Positions 10,428 through 22,275 of a DNA stretch of 64,000 nucleotides are shown piece after piece (position 1 is the first letter of the stretch; each line of letters opens with the position of its first letter). Origin of the DNA: Didymella arachidicola (taxonomy: Eukaryota; Ascomycota; Dothideomycetes; Pleosporales; Didymellaceae); assembly GCA_016630955.3 (NCBI GenBank), contig CM049985.1, positions 2,356,001-2,420,000 of the forward strand, written 5' to 3'. The notes under the pieces are model-generated. The model made no database searches and was not told where the DNA came from. It worked only from the letters and a program-made list of their open reading frames with translations. Both the position numbers and the translations under genes were made by a program.

Positions 10428-13400
10428 TCACCCTGACTTAGCCTTCCCATTCTTCCCGATACCTTCACCGCTATTCGCCGCAACCTGCCTCCTCGCCTCA
10501 AAAGTAACACCCCGAATGCTCCACTCACTATAAATCTCTAATCCCGCCGTGAACACACCCAGCAAGCTCGCGATAACAAAATGGCTGATCGTCGTCCCAA
10601 TGTCAAGCCAACTACCCTCATCCTTTACCATGAAGAAAAAGCTGAGCGTCATAACATCGCTAATTGCCATGACAACCATGAACAGCGCGCTCGGCGCAAC
10701 GCCCAGTCTCCTGTTCAGGAGCCCAAAGTTCGCCGAGAGGGCCGCAAATGGAACCATGAGCTTGAGCATGAGCAGTGCGCCCTGGCTGAAAGGGTCAAAG
10801 ACGGGGATGAGGCGGTACACTGCGTCGAGGGAGAAGGAGGATACGGAGGCGATATTGGAGGCGCTGAAAAATGCGGATTGGATGAAGAAGAAGAAGAACA
10901 GGGCGATACGGGTATCAGCTAATGTGAGGGAGCGGTACTCGGTTGTGCGGGAAGGGAATGGCGGCTGGTCTTCTGCTGCTGCGATGGCAGGGGCGATGGA
11001 TGAGCGCGGCTGCGGGATGGCAGCTGGGATGGAACTGGTGTGTAGGTAGACTTGGTGCTCTAGACGCATCCAGCTGAACAGACACATGCAGAAAGCGAAG
11101 TAGAAGAGGCCTTCAAAGGAGATACTGAGGATGATGAAGGTTGGTGCAAACTGCAGGAACATGACGACCAGGCGGTGGATGTAGTGGCTGTTGGGATACA
11201 GACCGTGAAGATTTGGCAAGAACAGCGAGCCCACTGAAACATGTCAGCAGCTATTCATAATACTACGTGTTAAATTGACTTACCAAGCGTAGCCCATCCT
11301 ACAACTAAGACTCCGAGGGGCAACCCCTGCCGAGCCTGCACGTAATAGATGCTGCTATTCGTGACAATCATAGACAGAGCAACGAGGCCAAGCTGAACGC
11401 TCAGGATGAGCCGCGAGTTGAGGCTGTTTTTAGCATCAGCTGCACTGCTATGAGACTTTCCAACCGCCAAGATTCTGCCCTCGAAAGCCAGGTAGAAAGC
11501 ACCGACAGCAAACATCAGTCCACCTCCCATCATAATCAGAGGGACGTTTTCGGCCTTGTTGGCTGGCAAAAGCGTAAAGGCACTCATCATCATGCAAGAC
11601 AGGATCCATGTCGCAACGGTCCCAATGTTCTTCTTAGCGAACTCCTGGCCATAGAAAGCCGGCCATGTTGTGGCAAACAGGTAGCAGACGGTATAGATCT
11701 CCCGATGGAAGTAGCTCTGGACGAGAGCCTGCAATAGACCCAGAGACCCCAGTGTCGCCGTGACCAGCTTGAGCTTGTCGCCGAAGGTATTGACTTGGCT
11801 AAAGAGAACTCGACCTCCTTTGATGACCGACGACCTTCGCGCATAGACCTCTTCCCAGAAGATGACAGGGAAAACGGCATAAGCATAATACCACAGAGGC
11901 GATCTCTGCTTGAGGAGGGCTGAATAAATTACAGCCAGAACAGACGAGAATACAATAGTGCTCTGCATTGTTCTCTGCGCTTCGATGTCCTCGTTCAATA
12001 CATGAAGGTCCAAGACTGTTGTGATGGCGAAAGCAATCCAGCCCAGATAGCCGAGCGTGATCAAGGCGCGAAGGAAAAGCCAGTCGTAGGTCTGCAAGTA
12101 GCGCAGGCCGTCAAGGCCGAGGTCGATAAGATCGTAGGTCCTGTTGACAGCTTCTTCGTACTGGCCAGCATCAATGGCTTTCTGTATGCGGATCGTGCGA
12201 TATTCTACGGAGTGCTGCTCGTCGCCGAGATCAGGGAAGGGTTTGTAGTATAGCGCATGTGCGCGCTTGATCTCCTCCTTGACACGATACATCTCGAGTA
12301 TCTCCTTCGCGTTTACCAGCAGCGCTTCCGCCTTCTCTTTATCGCTCTTATCCAAGTATGTAAGCGGCAGTACACCGACCGAGTTTGTAGGAAAGTCAGC
12401 GCCGATCAGATACGCCATCAACGCTGCGACGTCTGCCTGGTCAACATCGTTTCGCTGGATGTTATCTAGATTCCAATCGTGGGAAAAGCCGTCCTCGTGG
12501 CCATCTGCCTTCGTGCCGACTGTCTTGACCGGCTTTGCGACACCAGCGCCCCACGCAATTAGTGGAGTACGTGTGTTGTCCGGATTCCCATCTCCATGAC
12601 TGCCCCAATCGCTCATGCCGTGATCCGCTGTGAAGACAAAGGCCGTCTGGTCATCGTCGTAGAACTCTTCGATCAGCTTAGTGATCTCCTGGACGCCACG
12701 ATCCACGATCTGGATGTTGTGCAGGTACTGCCACGAAAAAGGTCGGTTTCCATGTCCTGCAGTGTCGAGACCCAGCAGATGCAGGAAGAAGATGTTCTTC
12801 TCCTTGCGCAGCTCAGCATTTAGCGTCGCATTCGTTTTCGCGGCCTCGAACATCCCCTTCACACGCTCAAAGACCCACTCATCGAGAATCCAGGCGTCCT
12901 TCGAGAAGTCCTCGAAGTCGTGTCCGTAGCAATAAGCATCGACCCTGCCGGGCTCTGCACCCGTCTCGAACATGGGCAGGATATCTGGACTGCCCCAGCT
13001 CCAAGTATGCCTGCTGCGATTGAACACGCTGTCGAAGTTGACAGGATTCAATTTCCATCCGGTAGCGACCGCAGAGACATCTTCGTAGAGGCCAGCGATG
13101 AGTGCGACGTGACCGGGGCGCGATTCGGTGGGGACGCGGGTATGGGAGACACCGAAAGTGCCTTCTTCGAGGACCCTCGAGCGCAGGAAGGGCGCCAGTG
13201 GACGAGGGGTCTTTGCGTAATCGGCGATCAACTGCGGTGTGTCTAGTGTAGTTGCATTTGGGTCAGGGTTGGGGAAGGACTGGAATGTCTTATCCGCGCG
13301 AAGACCGTCCCCTCTATGGGTCAGAAGCAACAATTGTTCAGGGCAGATCTGACATACCGACAAAAAGTACTAAACGTTTCGCAGGAGGCTCCTGAGTCTC

Positions 13401-13526
13401 GACGCGGTGCTCGCGCATTCCATGGACAATGGGAGAAACGAAGTAGATGCTAAAGATCGAGTAGATGTAGACCAAATGGAAAACCACCGCTATTATGAGC
13501 AGGCGGTACCGCCCAGACTGCGCCAT
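10428..13526 (-). CDS. MCD4: GPI ethanolamine phosphate transferase 1 (Mcd4)
   Basis: Three exons (13526-13358, 13311-11284, 11233-10428) give 1000 residues, close to the family size. An N-terminal membrane segment (about 8-30) anchors a lumenal alkaline-phosphatase-fold domain. Its metal and active-site motifs include VGDGLRADK, the catalytic-Thr loop RVPTESRPGHVALI, TADHGMSDWGSHG and the conserved NRSRHTWSWGSPD. A C-terminal half with many hydrophobic helices follows. It adds ethanolamine phosphate to the first mannose of GPI precursors in the ER. Both introns (46 and 50 nt) join in frame. It ends in a short basic tail. Another start upstream is in frame, but MAQSGRYRL is the expected N-terminus. 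Confidence 0.95.
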
Positions 13527-13976
13527 GGTAATGACTGTGGAGTGAGAGCAGTGCTCTCCTGAGGAAGTCGGGTTTGTTGACGCGATGTAGTACCCCAATG
13601 GCTAAACGCTCGCGTCGCAAGCCATAAAGGTGTCCCTGTTGGTGCCAAGACCTATAACTGATGACGACGCCTTGCGCTTGGGTCACTTCTGATCACGTAC
13701 AGGAGCTGTGGAGATTGGAGCTTGTGAGAGTCGTCTCGCGACGTCAAGACATGTGAGCAGCTGTTCGAGGACCTGCAACCTCTGAATTGCTGTGATCGTG
13801 GGGGTTTGAGTTCGAGGGTCCATCGCCCAAAACGGAAATCTCCTCTCCGCAACACAGGCAAGAGCATCGACGCACCTTGCACCTTGCACCTACTACGAAG
13901 AATCGAATCTTGTAATGACTTGGTATTTCAAAACTATCGCTTGCTATTCACTGAGTCTGTCAAAGTGCACTTCTAT

Positions 13977-15677
13977 CTATGCCTCAACGTTGAACTGTCC
14001 GTCCCTCAGACCCTCAACAACAAGCTCGTGGCCCTCTGCGCGCTGGTAAATGTCCTTGATGTCATCTGCACTTCATTAGCAAGGTGTACTAATTTTTCTG
14101 CTTTCATTGTCTTACCTGTTGTGGTCTCGAAGTGGCTTGTGGCGTCGTAGCTCTTCGAGAGAAAGATGTTGTCATTTGTGCCGCTCTCCAGTGGCTCGTA
14201 CAGAGGGATAGGCTGGCCCATGAACTGCTCCTCGATCTTTCCGAGGCGGTCGAGACCGGGCTGGAGCTCGAGGTGGTGGTTGGCGTCTGTCTCAGCGATA
14301 GTCGAGACAATGGCGATAAAGTAACCCTTGGGGCAGACGTTGTGGGCAGATGAGACGACAGCAATGTAGATGTCTACAAAGGTTAGTGCCGAATACCTGG
14401 CTTGATATGTGTGGACTTACCATTCTTGCGACCGACCTGCGACTGAGGAATGATCAATTGCAGAGAGTCTGAGTTGTCTGTGTTGGGAACGGGATGGTTA
14501 AGAATGCAGATAGCCTTGAGCAGGTGTCCAGTGACACGCGCCTTGTCCGGGAAGTATGATGGGTCTGCGAGGATCTTCTTGGCCTTGGTCTCGAACTTCA
14601 TACCTGGGCCAGCGTCATCCTTCTCCTTCATAGTAGCCTTGATACCAACGACCTTGCTGCCATCGTAGAGGAATTCGTCAACATCGGTGTTGAGCATGTA
14701 TGTTCCACCGTAGATGGCCGAGAGACGGGCAAAGCCCTGAGGAAGCTCGCCCAAGCCGTACAGAGGGTAGATGTAGGGGGATTTTCCGTAGCGCGCCATG
14801 GAGTTGACGTATAGGCGAATGCGCTCGATGGCCTCGTTGGCGGCACCCTTTTGGTTGATGTAATCGTCCGTCTGGTAGAGAGCCATGGAGTGACCGATGA
14901 AGTCACGGGTGCTAGCCTCCAAGCCAAACTTGTCGTAGACATCCTTCATGGTGACATTCTTGACATCGAAACCTAGTCACACGTCAGTCACTGAACACCC
15001 GCACTATGCCATATGCTCAACCCACCCTTGTGCGTGGCAGGGTCCTCTGCCTTATATGCGCCAACCCATTCGAGGAAGTTGCGGGCTCTGCGCTTCTCGA
15101 AGAGACCCATCAGCGGCGAGCGCAGCGCCTCACCGGCGTCTGAGGGGACCTTAGCGACAGTTGCCTTGGTGGCAGCACCCTGCTGGACGTAGCTGCCCGC
15201 AATCTGCTTGAACTCCAGGTACTTTGTGACGTCGGTGGACACGAGGATGTTGGTGAGTTCACCGTTGGCCATCAAGAGCTTGGGGACGAGATCGATGTTC
15301 CAGTCGTTGACGCGGCCATACTTCTTCCATGGCTCACCAGTGGTCTGTCCGTACTTCTTGAAGAGAGCCTCGATGTTCAGGGAAGCGGCCTCGCTGAGAG
15401 ATGTTAGCTTTCACAGGCAGCATGATAGCTATTCATGATGCGTACCCTCCGTAGTGGTCGTTGCGATCAATGTGGAGGACCTTCTTGCCCTTCACGCTGA
15501 GAACACTGCAGGCTTGTTAGCAGCTGCACTGCCTAGGCGTGCACATGTGTTACCCTGAAAGGACGCATTCTGTGAGACCTGCGGAGTGTTAGCTCTAGCC
15601 AGCGGGTCTGGCGGGGTAAGAGGGAGCCCACCTGTTCCCAGGACCACGACGTCGTACTCGGGCGCGATCTCATCCAT
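13977..15677 (-). CDS. GDI1: Rab GDP-dissociation inhibitor (GDI)
   Basis: Seven exons (15677-15632, 15578-15554, 15505-15446, 15393-15026, 14972-14421, 14373-14116, 14065-13977) encode 465 residues. The first three exons are tiny and together hold the conserved N-terminus: DEIAPEYDVVVLGTGLTEC, with SVKGKKVLHIDRNDHYGG across the next junctions. The Rab-binding platform and mobile-effector-loop motifs follow (for example SMALYQTDDYI, YGLGELPQGFARLSAIYGGTY, and CPKGYFIAIVST). The protein extracts GDP-bound prenylated Rab GTPases from membranes and recycles them. Every exon junction keeps phase. The 5'-crowded intron pattern is typical of conserved fungal genes. Confidence 0.95.
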
Positions 15678-16188
15678 GTTTGCTGTGTGTAGTAGAAGCT
15701 AGTTTGTGTGTTTGTGTGTGTTGTCTGCGCGAAGGTGGGAGAGGTGGATGGCGGTCAATCGATGTGGGGTCGGAGCTTGCTTGACTCGCGTTATGCAGTG
15801 GCGTTGAGGCTCGTTCATGCGGCATCTCCAAAACAGACCTGGCACAAGAAAGTTATCCACAGCTCGACCTGTATTTGTGCCAGAGCACAGACTTCTTCAT
15901 CAAAACTATGTGCTCGCCCTGCCAGATATTTTACATATGCTTTGTGTCCTTACAGAAGCAGACTCGAGTCCTCGCATAGACCAATCCCCGATCTAGGCAG
16001 TATTGTACACTGTCTAATACATTGATATATCAAGACATGGCATGTCCCCTTTCTCGTATGTAACCGGGCCTGTAGATGCGTGATCTCGGGCATCCGAAGG
16101 GAATGTCGTCTCTGCTGCACGGCACTGAGTGTGATCTCTGTTGATCGCCCTGCTCCAGGCCCTTATGTCCTGATCACGGAGTCCACAT

Positions 16189-16988
16189 CTAAGCTGCCCT
16201 TAGGTTCAGCTTCTCGCTCGCAGTGTCCTTTGCAGCGTCTGCGGCGGGCGTCTCGTCCTCGTAGGTCTCGGGCTCTAATGGATCCTGTGTGTCTCATCAA
16301 TAAGTCTTCCTCACAGATCATGGAGTTCGCGTACATAAGGCAGCTGTGTGTACTGCGGCCCGTCCGTCTTGCTGAGATCGATGGAAGGGTCATGGCTGGC
16401 GAGCGCGAGCGCCTCTTGGTAGGCCTCCGTCCTCTCGGCCAATGTGTCGATGATGGCTTTCATGGTCTTTTGCACGACCTCGTCCCTCTTCTTGCTCTCA
16501 TGATCGCCGTACAGCGCCTTGAGACGTCGGCGCTCAAGCTTCTCGGTCGCCAGGCGGTTGCGCTCCTTCACGCAGATCCACCACAGCTGATGTAACGAGT
16601 CCCAATCCTTGCTCCGCAGCTCGCCTATTGTCCACTCTCGGCCATGCTGCGAAAGCTCTGTAGGTGTGGAGAGCAGGTTCTGGTCCTTGAAGAAATCCCA
16701 AAGCCCGTGGTCCTGCGTCCCTGTAGGCTTCTCCTCAATCTTCACCGGTGTCGGCAATTGCTGGTTCGCGAAGTCCTTCTGTCTAACGGAGAGCGTCTGT
16801 CTTGGGCGCAGGCCAGTTTGTCTCACGGCCGATACACCGCGATTGCTGTTGTTGTCTTTTTTCTGCAGCATCGGCGATGTCGAGAAACGCGCGCATCGCG
16901 GCAACGGGATCAGGAACGAATAAACGGCGGTGGTATGCGACGATGACAGGCTTGGCCGCAGCAAGCGCGATGTGGATGTAGACACCAT
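16189..16988 (-). CDS. MRPL4: Mitochondrial large-subunit ribosomal protein uL29m (Mrpl4)
   Basis: The conserved block LWDFF...REWTIGELRSKDWDSLHQLWW plus ERNRLATEKLERRRLKALYG identifies the mitochondrial L29/MRP-L47 family. I take the start at 16988 because it gives an Arg/Ser-rich mitochondrial presequence (MVSTSTSRLLRPSL); the frame stays open to an ATG at 17096, which would add 36 residues. Exon 1 runs to 16335. A 50-nt intron (16334-16285, GTACGC donor) then leads to an acidic C-terminal exon ending at 16189, giving 249 residues. Without that intron the frame stops at 16311. It lies head-to-head with the bZIP gene and shares a short intergenic promoter with it. Confidence 0.88.
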
Positions 16989-17241
16989 TGTGAGGGTTGA
17001 CTGCTGCGGACGTAAAAGGGCGGCTGTGCATCGAAAGTTGCACCCCATGGTAGCGCTTTCCGTTGTTGTATGGGCCGTGCGCCGGTCAGCCTGCATCGTC
17101 CCTCCTGGTAGGGTCCACTAGCACAGCTCCGCCCTTCGTACTTAAAGCCTCAGACGCTGCTCCTTCTTACACTCCTCATCCCAAACCCCGCCCTCTTTAG
17201 GTCGACACCGAGAGGGCTTTTCCTCTGCTTCAATTTCATTT

Positions 17242-18038
17242 GACGAGTTCCTAGATTTCACCAGCGGGTATCAGGACCCGCTCTTTGACATTTCGCAATG
17301 CAATATACCGCAGCAAACATGCAGTTTGTTCCCAGCCAACGAGTCACCTCTTGGTTCTGTAAGTAACTTGAAGTGTCCATGTTCAAGTATAGATACTCAT
17401 CCCAATAGCACCACGACAACTCGGAACAGCCCGCAAGCCACCATGGACAGCCACTGCTTAGTTGGGATCACGACCTGAACTTCACTGCCGATTCTAGCAG
17501 TGCTCTTTTGAACACTTCGTTTCCCTTGGCTTCTTCCTCCTCTTTTCCCAATCTGATTAGCACTGGCAATGATTTCTACGACTCTACGAATTGGAATACG
17601 CTTCCTCTCTCTACTGCTGGCGACCTCCTAGCCATGGCACCGACTACCCATGCATCCTTCGATATGAGCCTGTCTACTCCAATGGAACCCGGTATGCCGA
17701 ATACCTCCAGTCTTATGGACGGTTATAAACTGACCATCGTAGTCCATTCTCAGTCCGACTCCTCTGCGAACTCGTACTCACCTGAACAATCTCCACAAAC
17801 CAGATTGACAATCTCTACCAAAAGTAGTCCACAAAATGAACCCCCTTCCAAGGTTGAGAAGCGCAAAGCAAATACTCTCGCAGCTCGTCGCTATCGTCAG
17901 AAGCGCGTTGATCAGATGTCTGGTCTCGAAGCTGAGCTGAAGGAAGTTAAGGCTGATCGAGACGAGTGGAAGGTTCGTTGTGCTAAGCTTGAAGGCGAGG
18001 TAGAGGCCCTTCGAGCGCTCCTCCGTGCTCAGAAGTAG
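17242..18038 (+). CDS. bZIP transcription factor (GCN4/JlbA-like), 5' end unresolved
   Basis: The C-terminus is a clear bZIP: basic region KRKANTLAARRYRQKRVDQ followed by a leucine-zipper heptad pattern ending ALRALLRAQK. A 50-nt intron (17359-17408) separates this exon from an upstream coding stretch rich in acidic and aromatic residues (DEFLDFTSGYQDPLFDIS), typical of an activation domain. That stretch has no in-frame ATG before a stop at 17143. The ATG at 17298 is out of frame: spliced through this intron it runs into a stop. An upstream exon from the ATG at 17047 (donor 17108, acceptor 17200) would fit phase but crowds the divergent neighbour. Amino-acid-starvation regulators of this class often have upstream ORFs, so the 17298 ATG may be regulatory or the start may be non-AUG. 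Confidence 0.78.
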
Positions 18039-20111
18039 CATGACTACCTCTCACCTGGATATCTGCTCCATCTTTCATGTCAGCGTTCTGTTTGTACTCG
18101 ATTGTCAACTATGCAAAAGTTACAGTATGCCTCCTTTCAGACGATGTCGGAAGATTGTTCGATCATTGCACCTGTTCAGGGTGATTCAAATCGGCAAATG
18201 TAGGCTTTAATCTCTGAGATTACTCTACAACGGAAACTTGGTACTCACTCTATCACTGTTCACGCTGATGCTGCATGCTTTCAGTGATAACTTCGTGATG
18301 TACCCTCGTATTGAACTTCACTGCGACATCACATCTACTCACTCTGCCTCACGTCTTCTCATTATGACGAAAACACTTAAAAGCCGAGCGGTCCCTGATC
18401 TGTGGTGGTCAGCAGAGACTCACAATGAGTCGGCCTGACCATTCCTCTGCCAATGCTGACAAGAAGCACGATGCTCTAGCACACACATTCAGTCTTCAAT
18501 TACACGAGGCAAATTTGCAGCAAGCATCAATCTCATTCATGCTCGTCACTTTCCGACACCGCCCTTCTCACAGAACGTCTGTCAACCCTTAATGTTGGTA
18601 GCGCTGACGTTGCTCAGGGCAGACCATCCGATCTTAGACTAGTCAAAAGTGACTCATTTCGAGTCCATCTCTTAGCGTCGTACCGCACAGCCTTGGACCG
18701 TCAAACAAGCAAGATAGATCAGACCACAGGGCTTGTGCACACCATGACACTTGTGATGCGCTCGCATGCTCCACAGCATCAGCACGATCGCGGCGTGGGT
18801 TGTGTTTGTGTTGTTTGACCCCCTGATCGCTCTTGCCTTCCCCATGTGCCAGCGCGTTCGCGCTTATCAGCAAGCGGCGAGCCCCATCTGTTCAAGCGAA
18901 CAATGATCAGCTTCCTTCGACAACATTGCCTTGTACTGCAGCTCGACAACATACGACAGTGAACCCCGATCGAATAAATGACCGTCAGCCATACTTTTGA
19001 CAGCATAGCCCGGCTGTAAGTACCCGATGACTTCGCCATTGCGTCTTCTTGGCCCGTGTCGACACCCTTACGAAATCGCTCAAACTTTAGGATGTTGAGC
19101 TCCCAAACCACTGTGGCTGAGCGTCATCAAGAACAGGATGACCCTCACGTACAATGTTACATCTTCTCCAACTACTCCGTCCGCGAGCCCGCCTCTTCAG
19201 CAACGTCTTCTGGTCGAAAATCTTGAGCCTTCCGTTGCTCCACATATTCTGCCTGTCACTTGAGCACGCCTCAGCGCCACGAGGATGTCTTTCCGTACAT
19301 TCTCGCTTGAACATGACCATAAACAGCTGTGTTCGCATCCTCATTCGATGATGAGAGGCAGAAACGAGCGAGCCTGATTGGTGATCGCAACGGCCAAGCG
19401 CACAGATCAGCCGCGTTTCAGCCTAATCACTCAGACACACACCTCACAGTCCTACACCCCGAGCAATACCGGAGAGCATCATCAAGAGCGCAATTGATCA
19501 ACTCACGAAACAGCTGTGCAGCTATGAGACACGAAGCGGATCATTCGTGGAAAAATACGCGATCAAAAAGCTTAAGCGATGCATACGAGATACAATTTTG
19601 GTAACGCACTATCCAATCTACTAGGATCATACCATATATTACCTCGATACTATAGGCTTCGAGAACCTGTGCTTTGAGCGCCTCTCAGTGCTCAGAACAG
19701 CAGCTACCTCGACCGTGAGCCCGGTCCCCGCTCGACGCACTTGATGCGGTTCGCTGCCCGAGCGCACTCTCGTTTCCAGATTCCTTCATCCGCGCCAGCG
19801 ACCACTCGCATGATAGCATTATCCTGTTGAGTGCTCGCGTGTCTCCACATACAGGGGATCTGTGACAGATGGCGTGCAGATGCAGAACCTGGGGAAACGC
19901 AACGGCCCGGTGAACACCCGTGAGCAGAAAGGAGGCGGGAAATCGTTCTTACTTCTTGTCACCATTGCTGCTCTCGTGCATTCGTTTCTTTCTCGCTTCC
20001 TGACCTATGGCAAACGACCAGATGTGTTATTAATGCTCACGGCTTCCTTGACGTTCAAATTCACCTGCGACTGGCATCGGCCCTTCCGCTGCGCCTGAAG
20101 ACTATTGCAAC
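18039..20111. other. Gene-free stretch, 2.1 kb
   Basis: Only frames under 115 codons on both strands, mutually overlapping and without domains. I see no inverted terminal repeats or transposase remnant by eye. Confidence 0.6.
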
Positions 20112-21429
20112 ATGTACATTCGCCCAGGCTTCATCGTGGTGATCGTTGGGTGTGCGTTGACTGGACTTTCAACGGTATGTAGTCAGGCGCCAAGCATGAC
20201 CAGTCTCCACTGACATTCGATGGCAGCTCGTGGTAGCCTTGCGGTATGTACACACCCGCCAATTTTGGTCGGCATGGACTGATCCCAATCGACAGTTACT
20301 ACTGTCGATACTTCCTTGTCGGCACCGTGACGGCGGCAGATCATCTCATGGTCACTGCCCTAGTATGCTACCTAAGCCCTCTTCGAAGCCCGCGTTGATT
20401 CTTTAGGTGCTTACCTGGGGCAATGTAGTCGTAAACTACTTTCAGGATGAGACCAGCAGTCATACGCGACCGAGCTTCTACCGCATCCCGGTACGGCAAC
20501 CTGCGTACCACTTATGTCTGTGACGACTAATATGATGGCAGGCCAAACGACCGCTCATGCGGGGTTACGTTGAAGGTATGCTCGTAGCATGGTGGATGTA
20601 CCGCATTGTCCATGTCGCCGCACTCTGCTTTGTCAAACTCAGCATTCTGTACTTCTTCAGAACTATCGCCTCACACCGTACGCTACGACATATCGTCAAT
20701 GGCGGCATTGTTTTTGTCATCCTCTACACCCTTGGCTCTGTCATCGCCGCGATCTTCCAATGCAGAAACGTCGCCGACGCATGGAGCGCTGACGCCTACT
20801 TCGCGCAATTCAACTCAGTTCCGGATCCTAACGCGCCGGTAGTAGTCTGCTACGACCCCACCTATCTGTATCTGGCGACTGCAGCACTCAATCTCTTCAG
20901 CGACGCCATCATCCTGCTCATCCCAATCCCAACGCTGCTCGGTCTCAACGTGCCTCTCAAGCAACGACTGGCTTTGGTCGCCATTTTTAGCGTCGGCACG
21001 CTCGCTACGGCTGCGTCTGCGGCGCGCATGCATGTCATGCGCATGTGGGCAGAGTCGCCCTACAACGCCGCAATCTACGGCTCTCCACTACTCCTATGGG
21101 GCATGGTCGAAATCAACGCCGGTATCATATCGGCCTCAGTGCCGTTTTTGCGATTGCTATTCAAAAAGAAAGAGAGGCAAGAGCGCAGAGGGTATACGAG
21201 AAAGGTCGTGGAGATCCAGAGTCCAAGGACCCCCTGGTTAGGAAAGAAGCCAGAGATCGAGCCGCTGGAGATGGACACTATCGTACTCTTCCCTAAGGGG
21301 ACGAATGAGCATAAGGAGGATGAGGAGAAAGGCTGGAAGCCGTTCATCACAGTGCCGGCGAGTCTGGGTGAAAGAAGCTGTAGCTGGGGTAGCGTAAGCA
21401 AGCCGCAGAGCCCAAGGACGATGTCGTGA
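20112..21429 (+). CDS. Seven-transmembrane fungal rhodopsin-domain protein
   Basis: Five exons (20112-20174, 20227-20243, 20296-20362, 20407-20490, 20542-21429) give 372 residues; one exon is only 17 nt. About seven hydrophobic segments are spread over roughly residues 5-290, with the family hallmark LRYYCRYFLVG after the first helix, a Cys pair in the extracellular loop (CRNVADAW and VVCYDPTY), then NLFSDAIILLIPIPTL. A polar cytoplasmic tail follows. This matches the large fungal rhodopsin-domain family (SAT4/PTH11-like integral membrane proteins), whose ligands are mostly unknown. The tiny exons rest on phase, GTATGT donors and continuity of the family motif. Confidence 0.85.
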
Positions 21430-22275
21430 TGCCCCAAAGCCGTTGCCCTTTCCTGTACTTTTAACGACATAATGTACTGTTAACGACGTAATGATGTTGT
21501 TTCAATGCAGCCTCGCAGTGGCTGCATGCACTCACCAGCGGACGCGCAGGTTTGGGTCTCAACAAGTCCAGGATAGTCGACAGGGCTCGATAATAATGAG
21601 TGAATCCTTTCGGGCCTTGAAACGTACGAGACACGTGTAGGAATCCGTCCTTTCGTTTGCACGTGTATGCATCCTTAGCAATGCGTTTGTGTCTGAAAGA
21701 TCGCTGTGAACATGCAGGATCCACAGGCTTACAGGCACTTGAGCCGAAGCTACCCTTCTTTCCAGCTTAAGCTCCAGCTCCACCACGGGACCCCAGACTC
21801 CACACTTCTGTCGGGCTGGCCGTGCAGCCGACAAGATGCTGCATCAAGATCAAATCGCTCACCCTTAGGTAGCTATTCATCAAATGACTCGTAACTCGAG
21901 GGAGGTTGGTGACGGTGTAAGGGTCGGATAAGTAGCAGGTTCGAAAAGAGTAATCCGAAGTCGGCTCGGAGTTATTGTGTTCAAAAGCCGATGCACGGAA
22001 AGAAAGTTCAGCGCGTCAGCGAGGAAGCTACCGCGGGCTAGGTAGGCTTATCGTACGACTTGTCTGACATTGTATGACTTGTTAGCTCCTCGTGAAGCTT
22101 CCTGTCCGTCTCTCCTACCTTTGCAAGGCGTCATTGGCATCGTCTCAACCGCGTTTCTCAATTGCGCTGAGAGCTCGCACCTCGCGCGAAAAGCCCCCGA
22201 GCCGTCAACAACCGCGCGCTCAGCGTTTCATGCAGCGCACAAGGAAGGAGGTACCAACCACAGGAGAAAGCCGCG
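21430..22275. other. Intergenic, 0.85 kb
   Basis: Short frames only. This separates the rhodopsin-domain gene from the next gene on the same strand; no gene recognised. Confidence 0.6.

Noticed and set aside
15700..15724. A short GT-rich tract near the GDI start
   Set aside because: It is a minor imperfect microsatellite in the leader with no further structure.
21930..21990. A GGTTCGAAA sequence suggesting a tRNA T-loop
   Set aside because: No acceptor, D or anticodon stems can be paired around it.
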